Shown here one piece after another: positions 8,959-18,328 of a stretch of DNA of 51,013 bases; positions within the stretch are counted from its first letter, which is position 1; each line of letters begins with the position of its first letter. Source of the DNA: Bacteroidota bacterium (GTDB lineage Bacteria; Bacteroidota; Bacteroidia; Flavobacteriales; Flavobacteriaceae); assembly GCA_012522045.1 (NCBI GenBank), contig JAAYLC010000161.1:1-51013 (forward strand), given 5' to 3'. A model generated the notes under the pieces. The model saw nothing but the letters and a program-made list of their open reading frames with translations, did not search any database and was not told the DNA's origin. Both the position numbers and the translations under genes were made by a program.

Positions 8959-9245
8959 TAGAATCTTCGTTTCACGGAACCGGTGATTTCTTCAACATCT
9001 TCTTTTACTTTTTTAACTTCATCGCGCACCTCTTTGGTAATGTCCAAATCAATGCCTTCCTTTTCTGCACTTTTGGTTATTTCGGAGGTTAAGTCATTTG
9101 TAGCATTCTTAATTTGGCGAATTAACTTTCCCAGACCCCGTGCGATTTCCGGTACTTTATCGGCACCAAAAACCAAAAGTGTGACGAAGAGAATAAAAGC
9201 TATCTCCGCCATACTGATAAACAAAAAAATCATTTGAAAAATCAT
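8958..9245 (-). CDS. tatA: Twin-arginine translocase subunit, TatA/TatB-like
   Basis: A 95-residue protein with one N-terminal membrane helix (AFILFVTLLVFGADKVPE), the FG hinge, an amphipathic helix (IARGLGKLIRQIKNA) and a charged C-terminal tail. This is the TatA/TatB plan for export of folded proteins. The conserved Glu before the helix (MAEI) matches GPEL in relatives, so a start upstream of the third Met is needed; Met at 9245 or 9233 are both plausible. No tatC is in the window. It is followed without a gap by a PAP2 phosphatase gene. A perfect -7 element lies four bases before the first ATG. Confidence 0.85.
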   Translation of the reverse strand: MIFQMIFLFISMAEIAFILFVTLLVFGADKVPEIARGLGKLIRQIKNATNDLTSEITKSAEKEGIDLDITKEVRDEVKKVKEDVEEITGSVKRRF

Positions 9246-9249
9246 AATG

Positions 9250-9257
9250 CAAATATA
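9250..9257 (-). promoter_or_regulatory. Bacteroidota -7 element before tatA
   Basis: TATATTTG on the minus strand fits the Bacteroidota consensus TAnnTTTG. Only four bases separate it from the first possible ATG (9245), so transcription could begin at or inside that codon. No clear -33 TTG is seen at the right distance. Confidence 0.45.
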
Positions 9258-9332
9258 TTGATTTGCATCGAGATAATATATTTGTCTATTTATTATTTCC
9301 TTCGTTTGGAAACGTTCGTAGTTACTTGTTTT

Positions 9333-10145
9333 TTAGTTTTTCAATTGTTTAAACTCGACACTGTAGGCATGAAGATATTCTATAAGTTCCAATTCACTTT
9401 TGGTATGCAACAATTTTTCCTGAAGTCCGGATTCTTGAGCATAAAATAAAAAATCATAAGCGTCTTCCTTAGAAATTCCAAAATTAGCTTCAATATATTC
9501 TCGGCTAAACTGCTGTTGCAAATTTGAGCTTATTTTACTTTCTCTGGATATTTCCGATTTTTTGTCGTTTTTTTTAGGAGCAATTAATTTAAACATTCCA
9601 TTAATCAGTGGTGCAAAGTTAATTCCATAATGAATACTGTTGTATCCCAAAGCTTCTTCGGCTGCATTTCCTCTTATTGCTGTTTGCTCATCAATAATAA
9701 ATCCGTAATCATATTCCATGGCTGCATACGACATATCCCAATCGGTATTTTTGTAATAAGTATGAATTCCTTTAATATCGGTTTCAATAATTCCGGTGAG
9801 ATCATAACGTTTTACGACAACTTCATCCAATTGCGTAACGGAAGGATTCAGGTAAATATTCATTTGTTTATCCGCAACAATGCTTTCATCTACAATAATA
9901 TTTAAGGATTGATATTGGAGCGAGAAAATTTGTAAGCGGTCGTGAGGTGCAACTTTTATTTTAAATTCACCGTCTTTTCCTGTTATCACTCCTTTTTGAG
10001 AAGAAATATTATAAACGCTGATTCCTTCGGCATCTTCTCCCTGCGGCACGTGAATTTGTCCGGAAATAAGGACACGATTCACTTCCTGAGAAAAGCCATT
10101 AGCAGCTATGCACAAAATTATAATAAAAAGAATTTTTCTAATCAT
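9333..10145 (-). CDS. Carboxypeptidase-like regulatory-domain protein, secreted
   Basis: A 270-residue protein with a signal peptide (1-20, ending GFSQ) and a carboxypeptidase D regulatory-like (Ig-fold) domain near residues 27-110: VLISGQIHVPQG, then GVITGKDGEF. This domain is typical of the N-terminus of TonB-dependent receptors and of small surface proteins in Bacteroidota. The C-terminal half is charged with no recognised motif, and there is no barrel. The partner and role are unknown. It is transcribed away from pepE with about 54 bases between them. Confidence 0.75.
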   Translation of the reverse strand: MIRKILFIIILCIAANGFSQEVNRVLISGQIHVPQGEDAEGISVYNISSQKGVITGKDGEFKIKVAPHDRLQIFSLQYQSLNIIVDESIVADKQMNIYLNPSVTQLDEVVVKRYDLTGIIETDIKGIHTYYKNTDWDMSYAAMEYDYGFIIDEQTAIRGNAAEEALGYNSIHYGINFAPLINGMFKLIAPKKNDKKSEISRESKISSNLQQQFSREYIEANFGISKEDAYDFLFYAQESGLQEKLLHTKSELELIEYLHAYSVEFKQLKN

Positions 10146-10199
10146 CTAATAAATATACATATTTGCGAGAAATAAATCTCTTAAGACAACGTAAAAGAT

Positions 10200-10904
10200 A
10201 TGAAAAATCTTATTGTAGCAAGCACGAGTACCATTTACGGAGATTCCTATTTGGGATATCTTAAACAAGAAATCACCTGCCTTTTTAAAGATGCAACGAC
10301 GGTTCTTTTCATTCCTTATGCACGACCGGGAGGAATCACCTATGATGAATATACGGCAAAAGCAGCCCATGTTTTTGAAGAATTCGGAAAAAAACTCGTC
10401 GGGATTCACACGTATGCCAATCCCAAAGATGCAATTTTAAAAGCAGAAGGAATTTTCACGGGTGGCGGAAATACTTTTGTATTGCTCAAAACCTTATATC
10501 AGCATGATCTTTTAGCAGTTTTAAGAGAACAAATTTTCCAAGGACTTTCGTATTTGGGCACCAGTGCAGGAAGTAATATTTGCGGAGTTTCCATAAACAA
10601 CACCAATGACATGCCGATAGTATATCCGCCTTCTTTTAAAGCAATGGGGATTCTTCCGTTTAATATTAATCCGCATTATTTAGACCCTGTTCCAAATTCC
10701 AAACATATGGGAGAAACACGTGAAACGAGAATAAAAGAATTTCATTCGCAAAGCAGTATTCCCGTAGTTGGTTTGCGAGAAGGAAGCTGGATTCGTGTTA
10801 ATGGAGAGCGTTGTATTCTAAAGGGAGCGCACACTGCAAGAATCTTTCAACAAGAAAAAGAACCTTTTGAATTGCCAACTGAAAGTGAAATTAGTTTCCA
10901 TTAA
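10200..10904 (+). CDS. pepE: Dipeptidase E (peptidase family S51)
   Basis: A 234-residue S51 serine peptidase that splits dipeptides with N-terminal Asp. The nucleophile is Ser122 in LGTSAGSNI; the glycine-rich loop FTGGGNTF is at 87-94, and the downstream INPHYLDP carries the catalytic His region. The length is the same as Salmonella PepE (229). It is probably cytoplasmic, since no signal peptide is seen. gpmI follows but has its own promoter-like element inside the 26-base gap. Confidence 0.9.
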   Translation: MKNLIVASTSTIYGDSYLGYLKQEITCLFKDATTVLFIPYARPGGITYDEYTAKAAHVFEEFGKKLVGIHTYANPKDAILKAEGIFTGGGNTFVLLKTLYQHDLLAVLREQIFQGLSYLGTSAGSNICGVSINNTNDMPIVYPPSFKAMGILPFNINPHYLDPVPNSKHMGETRETRIKEFHSQSSIPVVGLREGSWIRVNGERCILKGAHTARIFQQEKEPFELPTESEISFH

Positions 10905-10918
10905 TAAGCGCAGCTTCT

Positions 10919-10926
10919 TATCTTTG
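10919..10926 (+). promoter_or_regulatory. Bacteroidota -7 element just before gpmI
   Basis: TATCTTTG is a perfect TAnnTTTG. It ends four bases before the gpmI ATG at 10931, the same spacing as at tatA. A start site five to seven bases beyond the element would fall on the start codon and give a leaderless or near-leaderless mRNA. The -33 box is weak. Confidence 0.5.
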
Positions 10927-10930
10927 CAGC

Positions 10931-12451
10931 ATGAATAAAAAAGTCATATTAATGATTCTCGACGGCTGGGGAATCAATTCAAATCCGGAAATTTCTGCTA
11001 TTGCCAAAGCCCGAACACCTTTTATAGATTCCTTATACAAGCATTATCCTCACGCACAACTTCGCACCGACGGATTGAATGTTGGCTTGCCTGAAGGACA
11101 AATGGGAAACAGTGAAGTAGGTCATATGAATCTCGGAGCCGGCAGAATCGTTTATCAAGATTTGGCTAAAATAAACCGCGCGATTTCACAAGGGACTTTA
11201 AAAGATGAACCGGTTTTAAAGGACGCTTTTCAATATGCAATCAACAACAACAAAACCGTTCACTTTCTCGGGTTGGTTTCCGATGGCGGTGTGCATTCTC
11301 ACATCTCGCATTTAAAAAGTTTATTAAATGCTGGACAAAAACAAGGGGTTCAAAATATGGTCGTCCATGCGTTTACGGACGGTCGGGATGTCGATCCGCA
11401 TTCCGGATTGGAATTAATCAGCGATTTACAACGTCACATAGAGAAAACGGGCGGAAAGCTAGCTTCGATTATCGGACGTTATAACGCTATGGATCGGGAG
11501 ACACGCAGGGAACGTGTGAAAATAGCTTATGATTTATTGGTATCAGCAAAAGGAACGCCTGCTACAGATGCTTTAAAAAGCATCCAAAACAGTTATGACA
11601 AGGGCATCACAGACGAATTTATCGAACCCTTGGTAATGATGAATCAAAATAACAAACCCGTAGCCACCATTGAACCGGAAGATGTAGTAATCTTTTTTAA
11701 TTTCCGAACGGATCGCGGACGCCAGCTGACTGAGGCACTCACTCAAAAAAGTTTTGAAGATTTTCAAATGGCTCCGTTACCACTTTATTACGTAACGCTA
11801 ACCAATTACGATGACACTTTTAGAAACATTCGAATTATTTACAACAAAGAAAACTTAACCAACACCTTGGGCGAGGTTTTGGAAAAAAACAATAAAAAGC
11901 AAATCCGAATAGCCGAAACCGAAAAATATCCGCATGTGACGTTCTTTTTCTCCGGCGGTCGTGAAACGCCTTTCAAAGGTGAAAAACGCATGTTATGCCC
12001 TTCTCCCAAAGTGGCCACATACGATTTAAAACCTGAAATGAGCGCTTTTGAGATTCGCGATAAAATCATTCCGGAAATTGAATCCCAAACATCTGATTTC
12101 ATCTGTCTGAATTTTGCAAATCCGGATATGGTGGGACATACCGGAGTTTTTGAAGCTGCTGTAAAAGCATGTGAAACGGTAGATGTTTGTGTGAAAGCTA
12201 TTGTAAATAAGGCTATTGAAAATTCATATACTGTTTTGATATTGGCCGATCATGGCAACAGTGATGTCATGCGCAATCCGGATGGAACACCAAATACTGC
12301 CCACACTACCAATCCTGTCCCGCTAATTGTTGTGGATGCTGAAATAAAACACGTGGAAAACGGGATTTTGGGAGATATCGCCCCGACTATTCTTCATTTG
12401 ATGGGAATTTCAAAACCTGAAGAAATGGATAGAAAATCGTTGATTGAATAA
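10931..12451 (+). CDS. gpmI: 2,3-bisphosphoglycerate-independent phosphoglycerate mutase
   Basis: A 506-residue Mn-dependent iPGM, interconverting 3- and 2-phosphoglycerate in glycolysis. The first metal motif is ILDGWG (9-14). The phosphorylated Ser61 is in GQMGNSEVGH. Further family blocks are DGRDVDPHSG, IGRYNAMDR and the C-terminal metal cluster LILADHGNSD and TAHTTNPVP. The length is normal (about 510) and the gene looks intact. It is probably monocistronic, with a promoter directly before the ATG. Confidence 0.97.
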   Translation: MNKKVILMILDGWGINSNPEISAIAKARTPFIDSLYKHYPHAQLRTDGLNVGLPEGQMGNSEVGHMNLGAGRIVYQDLAKINRAISQGTLKDEPVLKDAFQYAINNNKTVHFLGLVSDGGVHSHISHLKSLLNAGQKQGVQNMVVHAFTDGRDVDPHSGLELISDLQRHIEKTGGKLASIIGRYNAMDRETRRERVKIAYDLLVSAKGTPATDALKSIQNSYDKGITDEFIEPLVMMNQNNKPVATIEPEDVVIFFNFRTDRGRQLTEALTQKSFEDFQMAPLPLYYVTLTNYDDTFRNIRIIYNKENLTNTLGEVLEKNNKKQIRIAETEKYPHVTFFFSGGRETPFKGEKRMLCPSPKVATYDLKPEMSAFEIRDKIIPEIESQTSDFICLNFANPDMVGHTGVFEAAVKACETVDVCVKAIVNKAIENSYTVLILADHGNSDVMRNPDGTPNTAHTTNPVPLIVVDAEIKHVENGILGDIAPTILHLMGISKPEEMDRKSLIE

Positions 12452-12518
12452 TCCGAAGAAACAGTTTATTTCACAGGAGTCTCCTCCAAAACCACTGCCT
12501 TAACTCTTCTGCTTTTAT

Positions 12519-12526
12519 TACCTTTG
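12519..12526 (+). promoter_or_regulatory. Probable -7 element for the MscS-type channel gene
   Basis: TACCTTTG matches TAnnTTTG and lies 29 bases before ATG 12556, a normal leader length. No convincing TTG is found 19-21 bases upstream. Confidence 0.5.
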
Positions 12527-12555
12527 TAAGCTGTTAAATAAATATCAGATTACAA

Positions 12556-13848
12556 ATGGATTGGTTGAATTACTTAGAAGATAAAACAGATATATTTATC
12601 ACAAGCCTTGGAGTTTCAGAAGAATGGGCTATTTATTTTCGAGCGTTTTTATTTCTTTTGGTTTTAGCTATCATTTGCTCCATAGCATACTTTATTACCA
12701 AGAGAATAATCATTCACAACATCTATAAAGTTTTTAAGCGGACGTCCATAAAATGGGATGATACTTTCGTTGAAACACGTGCTTTAGACAATCTCGCTCA
12801 TATCGTTCCGGCAATTTTTGTACGCATCATGGCTCCTCTTATTTTTTCCGACTTTGGATGGATGCTGCCGTTAGTCATAAAATTAACAGACGCCTATTTA
12901 GTCATCGTTGCAATGACTGTGTTTTTTGCCATTCTAAAAGTTGGAGAATATACTTTGGCAAAACTCCCTGCTTTTAAAGACAAACCGCTCACAAGCTATT
13001 TTCAGTTAATTCGAATTATCCTCTATATCGTAACCTTTATTTTGGTACTTTCCATTATTTTGGATAAATCTCCTATTTATTTCCTCAGCGCATTTGGAGC
13101 GATGACAGCCATCCTGCTGCTTATTTTTAAAGATACGATTTTAGGCTTGGTTGCCAGCGTTCAAATGTCCACTAACGATATGATTCGGGTGGGCGATTGG
13201 GTTGAAATGCCAAAATTTAATGCCGACGGTGATGTTGTTGAAATTAATCTCCACACGGTGAAAGTACAAAACTTTGACAAAACCATTACCACCATTCCCA
13301 CCTATTATTTTCTCTCTGAAAGTTTTAAAAACTGGAGAGGAATGCAGCAAACAGGAGGAAGAAGGATAAAACGAGCCATTTATGTAGATGTAAATTCTGT
13401 GAAATTTGTGGATGCCGAAATGCGTGAAAAATTAAAAAAATACCATCTCATCACAGATTATGTATCCGACAGGCAAAAAGAAATTGAAACATATAATATA
13501 GAAAACAATATAGATACTTCGTTTCTCATTAACGGAAGAAGAATGACCAATTTGGGAGTGTATCGGGAATATATTGTAAGTTATTTAAAAAACCATCCGA
13601 GGATACGCCAAGACATGAGCATTATGGTACGGCAGTTGGCAAATGAACATAAAGGCATTCCATTGGAAGTTTATTGCTTTACCAACACGGTTATTTGGCG
13701 TGAATATGAAGGGATTCAATCGGATATTTTTGATCATCTCTATTCGACTGCATCCTTTTTTGATATCGACATCTTCCAGAATCCCAGTGGAAAAGATATT
13801 ATGAAAGCATTATCGCCACACAATACAGATTTATCTTCAAAAAATTAG
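12556..13848 (+). CDS. Mechanosensitive ion channel family protein (MscS/YbdG type)
   Basis: A 430-residue membrane protein. Four or five hydrophobic helices occupy residues 25-185, then the MscS core begins with the pore-lining helix (SAFGAMTAILLLIFKDTI) and a beta domain starting MIRVGDWVEMP near residue 212. The long C-terminal domain (about 150 residues) and the INGRRMTNLGVYREY segment resemble E. coli YbdG rather than small MscS. The likely role is release of solutes on hypo-osmotic shock in the inner membrane. It stands alone between gpmI and the sod gene. Confidence 0.9.
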   Translation: MDWLNYLEDKTDIFITSLGVSEEWAIYFRAFLFLLVLAIICSIAYFITKRIIIHNIYKVFKRTSIKWDDTFVETRALDNLAHIVPAIFVRIMAPLIFSDFGWMLPLVIKLTDAYLVIVAMTVFFAILKVGEYTLAKLPAFKDKPLTSYFQLIRIILYIVTFILVLSIILDKSPIYFLSAFGAMTAILLLIFKDTILGLVASVQMSTNDMIRVGDWVEMPKFNADGDVVEINLHTVKVQNFDKTITTIPTYYFLSESFKNWRGMQQTGGRRIKRAIYVDVNSVKFVDAEMREKLKKYHLITDYVSDRQKEIETYNIENNIDTSFLINGRRMTNLGVYREYIVSYLKNHPRIRQDMSIMVRQLANEHKGIPLEVYCFTNTVIWREYEGIQSDIFDHLYSTASFFDIDIFQNPSGKDIMKALSPHNTDLSSKN

Positions 13849-13999
13849 AATAGAATAAGTTTCTAAAAATTTGGAATACGTTTCGTTTTATAAGAATTCT
13901 TTTCCAAATGCTAATGTTTTTTTAAAATGTTTTTACTAATTATCGGAATTATTACTTTTATTGGATAAATCAAAAGCTTATAAACCAAAAACTATCACC

Positions 14000-14590
14000 A
14001 TGAAAAAATTAAGTCTATTCGTTACAGCAGTTGCATTATTTAGCTTTGTAGCCTGTAACAACACAAAAAAAGACACATTACAGGAGGAAAGCAATGTCGA
14101 AGAATTTGATCCGGCACCGGATTTAGATGAAGATACCCCCGAAAGAGTGATTCACGTAATTATGGATTCCAAAAGTGGAAGCAATGTTACGGGAGAATTC
14201 TATTTTACAGAGAAAGACGGTCAAGTCCAGATGGAAGGAAAACTTTCCGGATTAACCAAAGATGCCCACGCAATTCACTTACATGAAAACGGTGATTGTT
14301 CCGGAGACGACGGAATGGCTGCTGGAGGACATTGGAATCCTACCAATCACGCACACGGAGAATGGGATCATGATGATGGATACCACAAAGGCGATATCGG
14401 AAACTTAAATCCGGATGAAAATGGAAATGTTGCAGTTAAATTTGAAACGGATCAATGGTGTATCGGATGTGGTGATCCTGAAAAAGACATCATAGGAAAA
14501 AGCATTATCGTCCATGCTGATGAAGATGATTTTACCACCCAACCCACTGGAAATGCCGGTGCGAGAATTGCTTGCGGGGTAATCCGTTAA
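14000..14590 (+). CDS. Cu/Zn superoxide dismutase family lipoprotein
   Basis: A 196-residue protein. The start at 14000 places the lipoprotein signal directly at the N-terminus (MKKLSLFVTAVALF, lipobox cysteine Cys19); the upstream in-frame ATG would bury it. The mature part is a Cu/Zn SOD domain with HAIHLHENGDC (two copper-ligand histidines and the disulfide Cys), GGHWNPTNHAHG, and IIVHADEDDF with a later GARIACGVI disulfide Cys. It removes superoxide at the envelope. An acidic linker (EEFDPAPDLDED) follows the lipid anchor. The gene is closed by a strong terminator. Confidence 0.92.
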   Translation: MKKLSLFVTAVALFSFVACNNTKKDTLQEESNVEEFDPAPDLDEDTPERVIHVIMDSKSGSNVTGEFYFTEKDGQVQMEGKLSGLTKDAHAIHLHENGDCSGDDGMAAGGHWNPTNHAHGEWDHDDGYHKGDIGNLNPDENGNVAVKFETDQWCIGCGDPEKDIIGKSIIVHADEDDFTTQPTGNAGARIACGVIR

Positions 14591-14611
14591 TTCTTCTGAT
14601 TTTTAATATTA

Positions 14612-14647
14612 AAAAACACCGTTTCAACTTATCGAAACGGTGTTTTT
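14612..14647. terminator. Bidirectional terminator between sod and the PhnA-like gene
   Basis: A 14-base-pair perfect stem (14612-14625 with 14634-14647) has A5 on one flank and T5 on the other, so it can stop the plus-strand sod transcript and the convergent minus-strand PhnA-like transcript. Confidence 0.9.
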
Positions 14648-14680
14648 ATGGATGCTTATTTTATTTTGAAATTCAGGATT

Positions 14681-15250
14681 TTACACCTTTTTAACGTAAT
14701 CCGTAATAATGACTATTTGTTGTCCATCCACCCGACCTTCGATAAATTTTTCATTTTCCATATCCAGTGAAATTCTTCGGACTGCGGTACCTTGTTTGGC
14801 AATCATACTGCTTCCTTTTACTTTCAAATCTTTGATGAGCACAACGGTATCGCCGGCATTCAATACATTTCCATTTGCATCCCGATGCACGACCTGAGAA
14901 TCTGATTTTTCTGATAATCCAGCTTCTGCCCACGACTTTAAATCTTCATCCAAATACATCATATCCAGTAAATTCTGCGACCAACTTTCGGTTTTTAAAT
15001 GCTGGAGCATTCGCCACGACATCACTTGCACCGCCGGAACAGGACTCCATATACTGTCATTTAAGGAATGCCAATGATGCGGATCTATTTGCGAGGGATC
15101 TTCCATTTGCGTTTTACAAATTTCACATGTGTAAATATGAGCATCTATAGTATAGTCAGGAGAATTCGGAACATAAAAGACACTTAAATTTTCAGTTGCA
15201 CCACACATTTCACAACGGTTTTCACTCCGTTTTTGCAATTCTTTTTCCAT
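14681..15250 (-). CDS. PhnA domain protein (YjdM-like)
   Basis: A 189-residue protein with an N-terminal zinc ribbon (CEMCG near residue 14, CEICK near residue 43) and the C-terminal PhnA domain starting VHRDANGNVLNAGDTV and ending IITDYVKKV. Despite the name, PhnA-like proteins are not proven phosphonate enzymes, and no other phn gene is here. A middle segment of about 60 residues makes it longer than the roughly 110-residue E. coli PhnA; long versions are common in Bacteroidota. The role is unknown. Confidence 0.85.
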   Translation of the reverse strand: MEKELQKRSENRCEMCGATENLSVFYVPNSPDYTIDAHIYTCEICKTQMEDPSQIDPHHWHSLNDSIWSPVPAVQVMSWRMLQHLKTESWSQNLLDMMYLDEDLKSWAEAGLSEKSDSQVVHRDANGNVLNAGDTVVLIKDLKVKGSSMIAKQGTAVRRISLDMENEKFIEGRVDGQQIVIITDYVKKV

Positions 15251-15296
15251 TCAATTCTAAATTAATTTTAATAAATCTTAATTGCTCAAAAGACAA

Positions 15297-17231
15297 TTAA
15301 TCAAATATGTTATAACTGTCATTCAGCATATTGATATCCGGAAGAATTTTATCCGGATCCGAAATTACTCTTTTTATAGATTTAGTTGTTTTCAGCAAAT
15401 AATCCCATTCATTTCCTTTGTACCAAATCTCTACAGGAAGATTGACAATTTCTGTTGTATCATCCTTAAAAGTCACTTGCAATTTTACCGGCATCGGGAT
15501 TTGTCCTTTATTTTCAACTGTAATAACATAACCTTCTTCATGAGATTTTACACCGGCAATTCCCACGTCAATGTTTCCGTTTCCGTAAAACCAGCCTTTC
15601 CAAAACCAATCTAATTTTTCACCTACCGCATTTTCTATATGATTAAAAAAATCATTCGGTTGCGGATGTTTATAAGCCCAAGCGTTGATGTAACTTTTAA
15701 AAGCGTAGTCAAAACGTTCCGGTTCCAGGATGTATTCCCTTAATAAAAACAATCCTACTGCAGGTTTGTAATACGCGGTATATGCCAAGTTTCGATCGTT
15801 TGTAATGTCGGGCAAGGTAATAATCGGTTCACGTCCATCATGAGTTAAATACCCCATTAAGGCGCGGGGTTTGTTCACTATTGAAGATGTTGCAAATTCA
15901 CCGTCATTAAAAGCTACGGTGCTGTAATGGTTGATAAACATATTCAATCCTTCATCCAACCACGCATGGCGTCTTTCATTACTTCCTACAATCATCGGAA
16001 ACCAATTGTGTCCAAATTCGTGATCTGTCACACTCCACAGGTCTTCTCCCGATCGTGAATAACTGCAAAAACTCACTCCGGGATACTCCATTCCTCCTAC
16101 GCCGCTGGCTACATTAATGGCTGTTTCATAAGGATAAGGATAATACGTGTCGGAATAAAACTCTACGGATGCTTTTGTAAATTCAGTGGAACGTGTCCAC
16201 GCATTTTTTCCGGCACTTTCTTTTGGATAAACCGATTGTGCCAACGCCGTTTTTCCGTCGGGCAAATTAATACGTGCTGCATCCCAAATAAACGCTTTTG
16301 ATGAAGCCCAGGCTACATCACGGGTATTTTTCATTCTAAAATGCCATGTTTTAGTTTGAGATGTTTTTTCTTTGGCATTTTTTGTCGCTTCTTTTTGCGT
16401 AACGATATAAACCGTTTTATCGCTTTTGGAAGCTTTGTCCATTTGCTTGATTTGTTTGTCAGTCAGAACATCTTCGGGATTTTGAAGTTTTCCCGAACCT
16501 ACTACAATATGATTTGCAGGCGCGGTAATTTTTATGTCGAAATCACCGTATTCACAATAAAATTCTCCGGCTCCTAAATAAGGTTCGGTATTCCAACCCA
16601 AAACATCATCGAAAACTGCTACACGAGGATACCATTGGGCAATGGCATAAATCACCCCGTCTTCGACTTCAAGTCTTCCCATTCTATCCATTCCTTTGAC
16701 GGGAATTTTAAATTTAAAATCCATTGAGATTTCAGCTTTTCCACCTTTTGCTTTTAATGGTTTATCCAAAATAAGCTGCATGCGGGTATCGGTAATATGA
16801 TATTTTTTTAAGGTTCCCGATTCGGTCTGAACCTTTACATTATTCAATTCATACCCGCCTTCCACATCGCCAACATAACGATTTCCAGAAACAGGCGTCA
16901 TAAAAGTACCTCGAGAATCTTCAGTAAATCGGTTTTGCTCCAAATAAAGCCAAATAAAATTTAAATCTTCGGGACTGTTATTTGTGTAAGTTATTTTTAC
17001 GTTTCCGGTTACCGTGTGATTTTTATCGTCTAAAGCAACCTCGATAACATAATCGGCTTGATTTTGCCAATACTCCGGTCCGGGATTACCGGATGCTGTT
17101 CGGTATTGATTCCCTTGACGGTACGTAAATTCATCAAAAAAATGTTGATTTCCTATTTTTTGCTGTGCATTGACTACAGAAAACAATAAAAATGTAAGAA
17201 CAATTGAAAACAGATGCGAAATTTGTCTCAT
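15297..17231 (-). CDS. M1-family zinc metallopeptidase, secreted
   Basis: A 644-residue aminopeptidase-N-like protein with a signal peptide (1-22). The zinc site is HEFGH (His404, Glu405, His408) with the third ligand Glu in HAWLDEGLN about 20 residues on. The substrate loop GxMEN appears as GGMEYP near residue 380. An N-terminal beta domain with GNVKITYTNN precedes the catalytic part, and a short C-terminal beta domain follows. It probably acts in the periplasm or at the surface in peptide breakdown. It stands alone with a good promoter. Confidence 0.92.
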   Translation of the reverse strand: MRQISHLFSIVLTFLLFSVVNAQQKIGNQHFFDEFTYRQGNQYRTASGNPGPEYWQNQADYVIEVALDDKNHTVTGNVKITYTNNSPEDLNFIWLYLEQNRFTEDSRGTFMTPVSGNRYVGDVEGGYELNNVKVQTESGTLKKYHITDTRMQLILDKPLKAKGGKAEISMDFKFKIPVKGMDRMGRLEVEDGVIYAIAQWYPRVAVFDDVLGWNTEPYLGAGEFYCEYGDFDIKITAPANHIVVGSGKLQNPEDVLTDKQIKQMDKASKSDKTVYIVTQKEATKNAKEKTSQTKTWHFRMKNTRDVAWASSKAFIWDAARINLPDGKTALAQSVYPKESAGKNAWTRSTEFTKASVEFYSDTYYPYPYETAINVASGVGGMEYPGVSFCSYSRSGEDLWSVTDHEFGHNWFPMIVGSNERRHAWLDEGLNMFINHYSTVAFNDGEFATSSIVNKPRALMGYLTHDGREPIITLPDITNDRNLAYTAYYKPAVGLFLLREYILEPERFDYAFKSYINAWAYKHPQPNDFFNHIENAVGEKLDWFWKGWFYGNGNIDVGIAGVKSHEEGYVITVENKGQIPMPVKLQVTFKDDTTEIVNLPVEIWYKGNEWDYLLKTTKSIKRVISDPDKILPDINMLNDSYNIFD

Positions 17232-17258
17232 TACTATACTTTTTCAAAAATTATCTTG

Positions 17259-17290
17259 CGAAGATAAGGATTCGTAGGTTATGAAGACAA
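17259..17290 (-). promoter_or_regulatory. Promoter of the M1 peptidase gene
   Basis: Minus strand: TTG (17290-17288), 21 bases, then TATCTTCG (17266-17259), close to the Bacteroidota TTG/TAnnTTTG pattern. It lies about 28 bases before the ATG. Confidence 0.5.
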
Positions 17291-17345
17291 TTTTAGACAA
17301 ACCCGTTCCGTTTAAACAATTTCTTTAAAATAAAAAGGAATAATC

Positions 17346-18323
17346 CTAGAAACTGCCCATTCTCTTAAACACATAATTTTTGTAATAATCTTTAGAATCT
17401 GTAAAAGTTTCTGCAATTTCAAAATTGGATAATCCGGCAATTTCTGCTGCTGAAGCATCGTCGTACTTTTGTGAAATTTCTATGTGAATGCTCTCCCAAG
17501 CAGCAAGTGAAACTTTTAAAGGAATTGCTTCTATATAAATTTCCATTGGCTCAGTGGCAAGCAAATAACTTTTTGCTGTTCCGGATTCCGGATTGTAGGT
17601 TTCCCAATGTTTGAATTTTGAAACGTCAAAATTGGCATCCAATTCACTGTTTATGCGTTCCAGAATATTTTTATTAAACGCGGCTGTTATTCCGGTCTTA
17701 TCATTATAAGCATTCAGAATTATTTCGGGATCTTTCTTTTGGTCCATTCCGAGGAAAAGCAAATCATCTTCATTCATCAATTCATTGAGTTTGCTGAGAA
17801 AATCAATTGCCTGCGCATGCTCCATATTTCCGATATTGCTTCCCAAAAACAAAATCACCTTCTTTCGTTTGTTGAGATGCTGAATACGTTCCAAAGCGTC
17901 AAAATATTCTCCAACGATAGGTTCTGTTTCTAAATCGGGCAATTCTTCAGCTAAAGTTTTAGTAAGTGAAAAGACAGCATTTTCACTAATATCTACCGGT
18001 TTGTAGGTAAAGTTAAATTGATTTTCAGCCATGTGTTTTAAAAGAACCTTGGTCTTTTTTCCATCACCTGCACCGAGTTCAATTAAATCAAGTCCGTTTT
18101 CTTTATCTCTGAATAATTCTCCGATAGTTATTTTATTAGTTGCGATAATCTCCATTTCGGCATCAGTCAAATAATATTCCGGCATTGCCATAATATCCTG
18201 AAACAGCCGATCGCCGTTTTTATCGTATATAAACTTAGAATTTAAATGTTTCGGATAGGCAGTCAATCCTTTTTGAACTTCATTTTTAAACGCTTCAAAA
18301 CGTTTTTTAAAATTGTTTTTCAT
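17346..18323 (-). CDS. egtD: L-histidine N-alpha-methyltransferase EgtD
   Basis: A 325-residue methyltransferase that makes trimethylhistidine (hercynine), the first step of ergothioneine synthesis. It begins like the family with a YDKNGDRLFQDIM-type segment. The SAM-binding motif is LIELGAGDGKKT, and LGSNIGN lies near residue 165 (a conserved EgtD block). The start at 18323 leaves five bases after the egtB stop; the longer in-frame ATG at 18362 would overlap egtB by 34 bases and adds 13 residues not expected in the family. It is in operon with egtB. Confidence 0.92.
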   Translation of the reverse strand: MKNNFKKRFEAFKNEVQKGLTAYPKHLNSKFIYDKNGDRLFQDIMAMPEYYLTDAEMEIIATNKITIGELFRDKENGLDLIELGAGDGKKTKVLLKHMAENQFNFTYKPVDISENAVFSLTKTLAEELPDLETEPIVGEYFDALERIQHLNKRKKVILFLGSNIGNMEHAQAIDFLSKLNELMNEDDLLFLGMDQKKDPEIILNAYNDKTGITAAFNKNILERINSELDANFDVSKFKHWETYNPESGTAKSYLLATEPMEIYIEAIPLKVSLAAWESIHIEISQKYDDASAAEIAGLSNFEIAETFTDSKDYYKNYVFKRMGSF

Positions 18324-18328
18324 AAGTT

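Noticed and set aside
13961-13999. A longer start for the Cu/Zn superoxide dismutase gene
   Set aside because: It would put 13 polar residues in front of a typical lipoprotein signal peptide.
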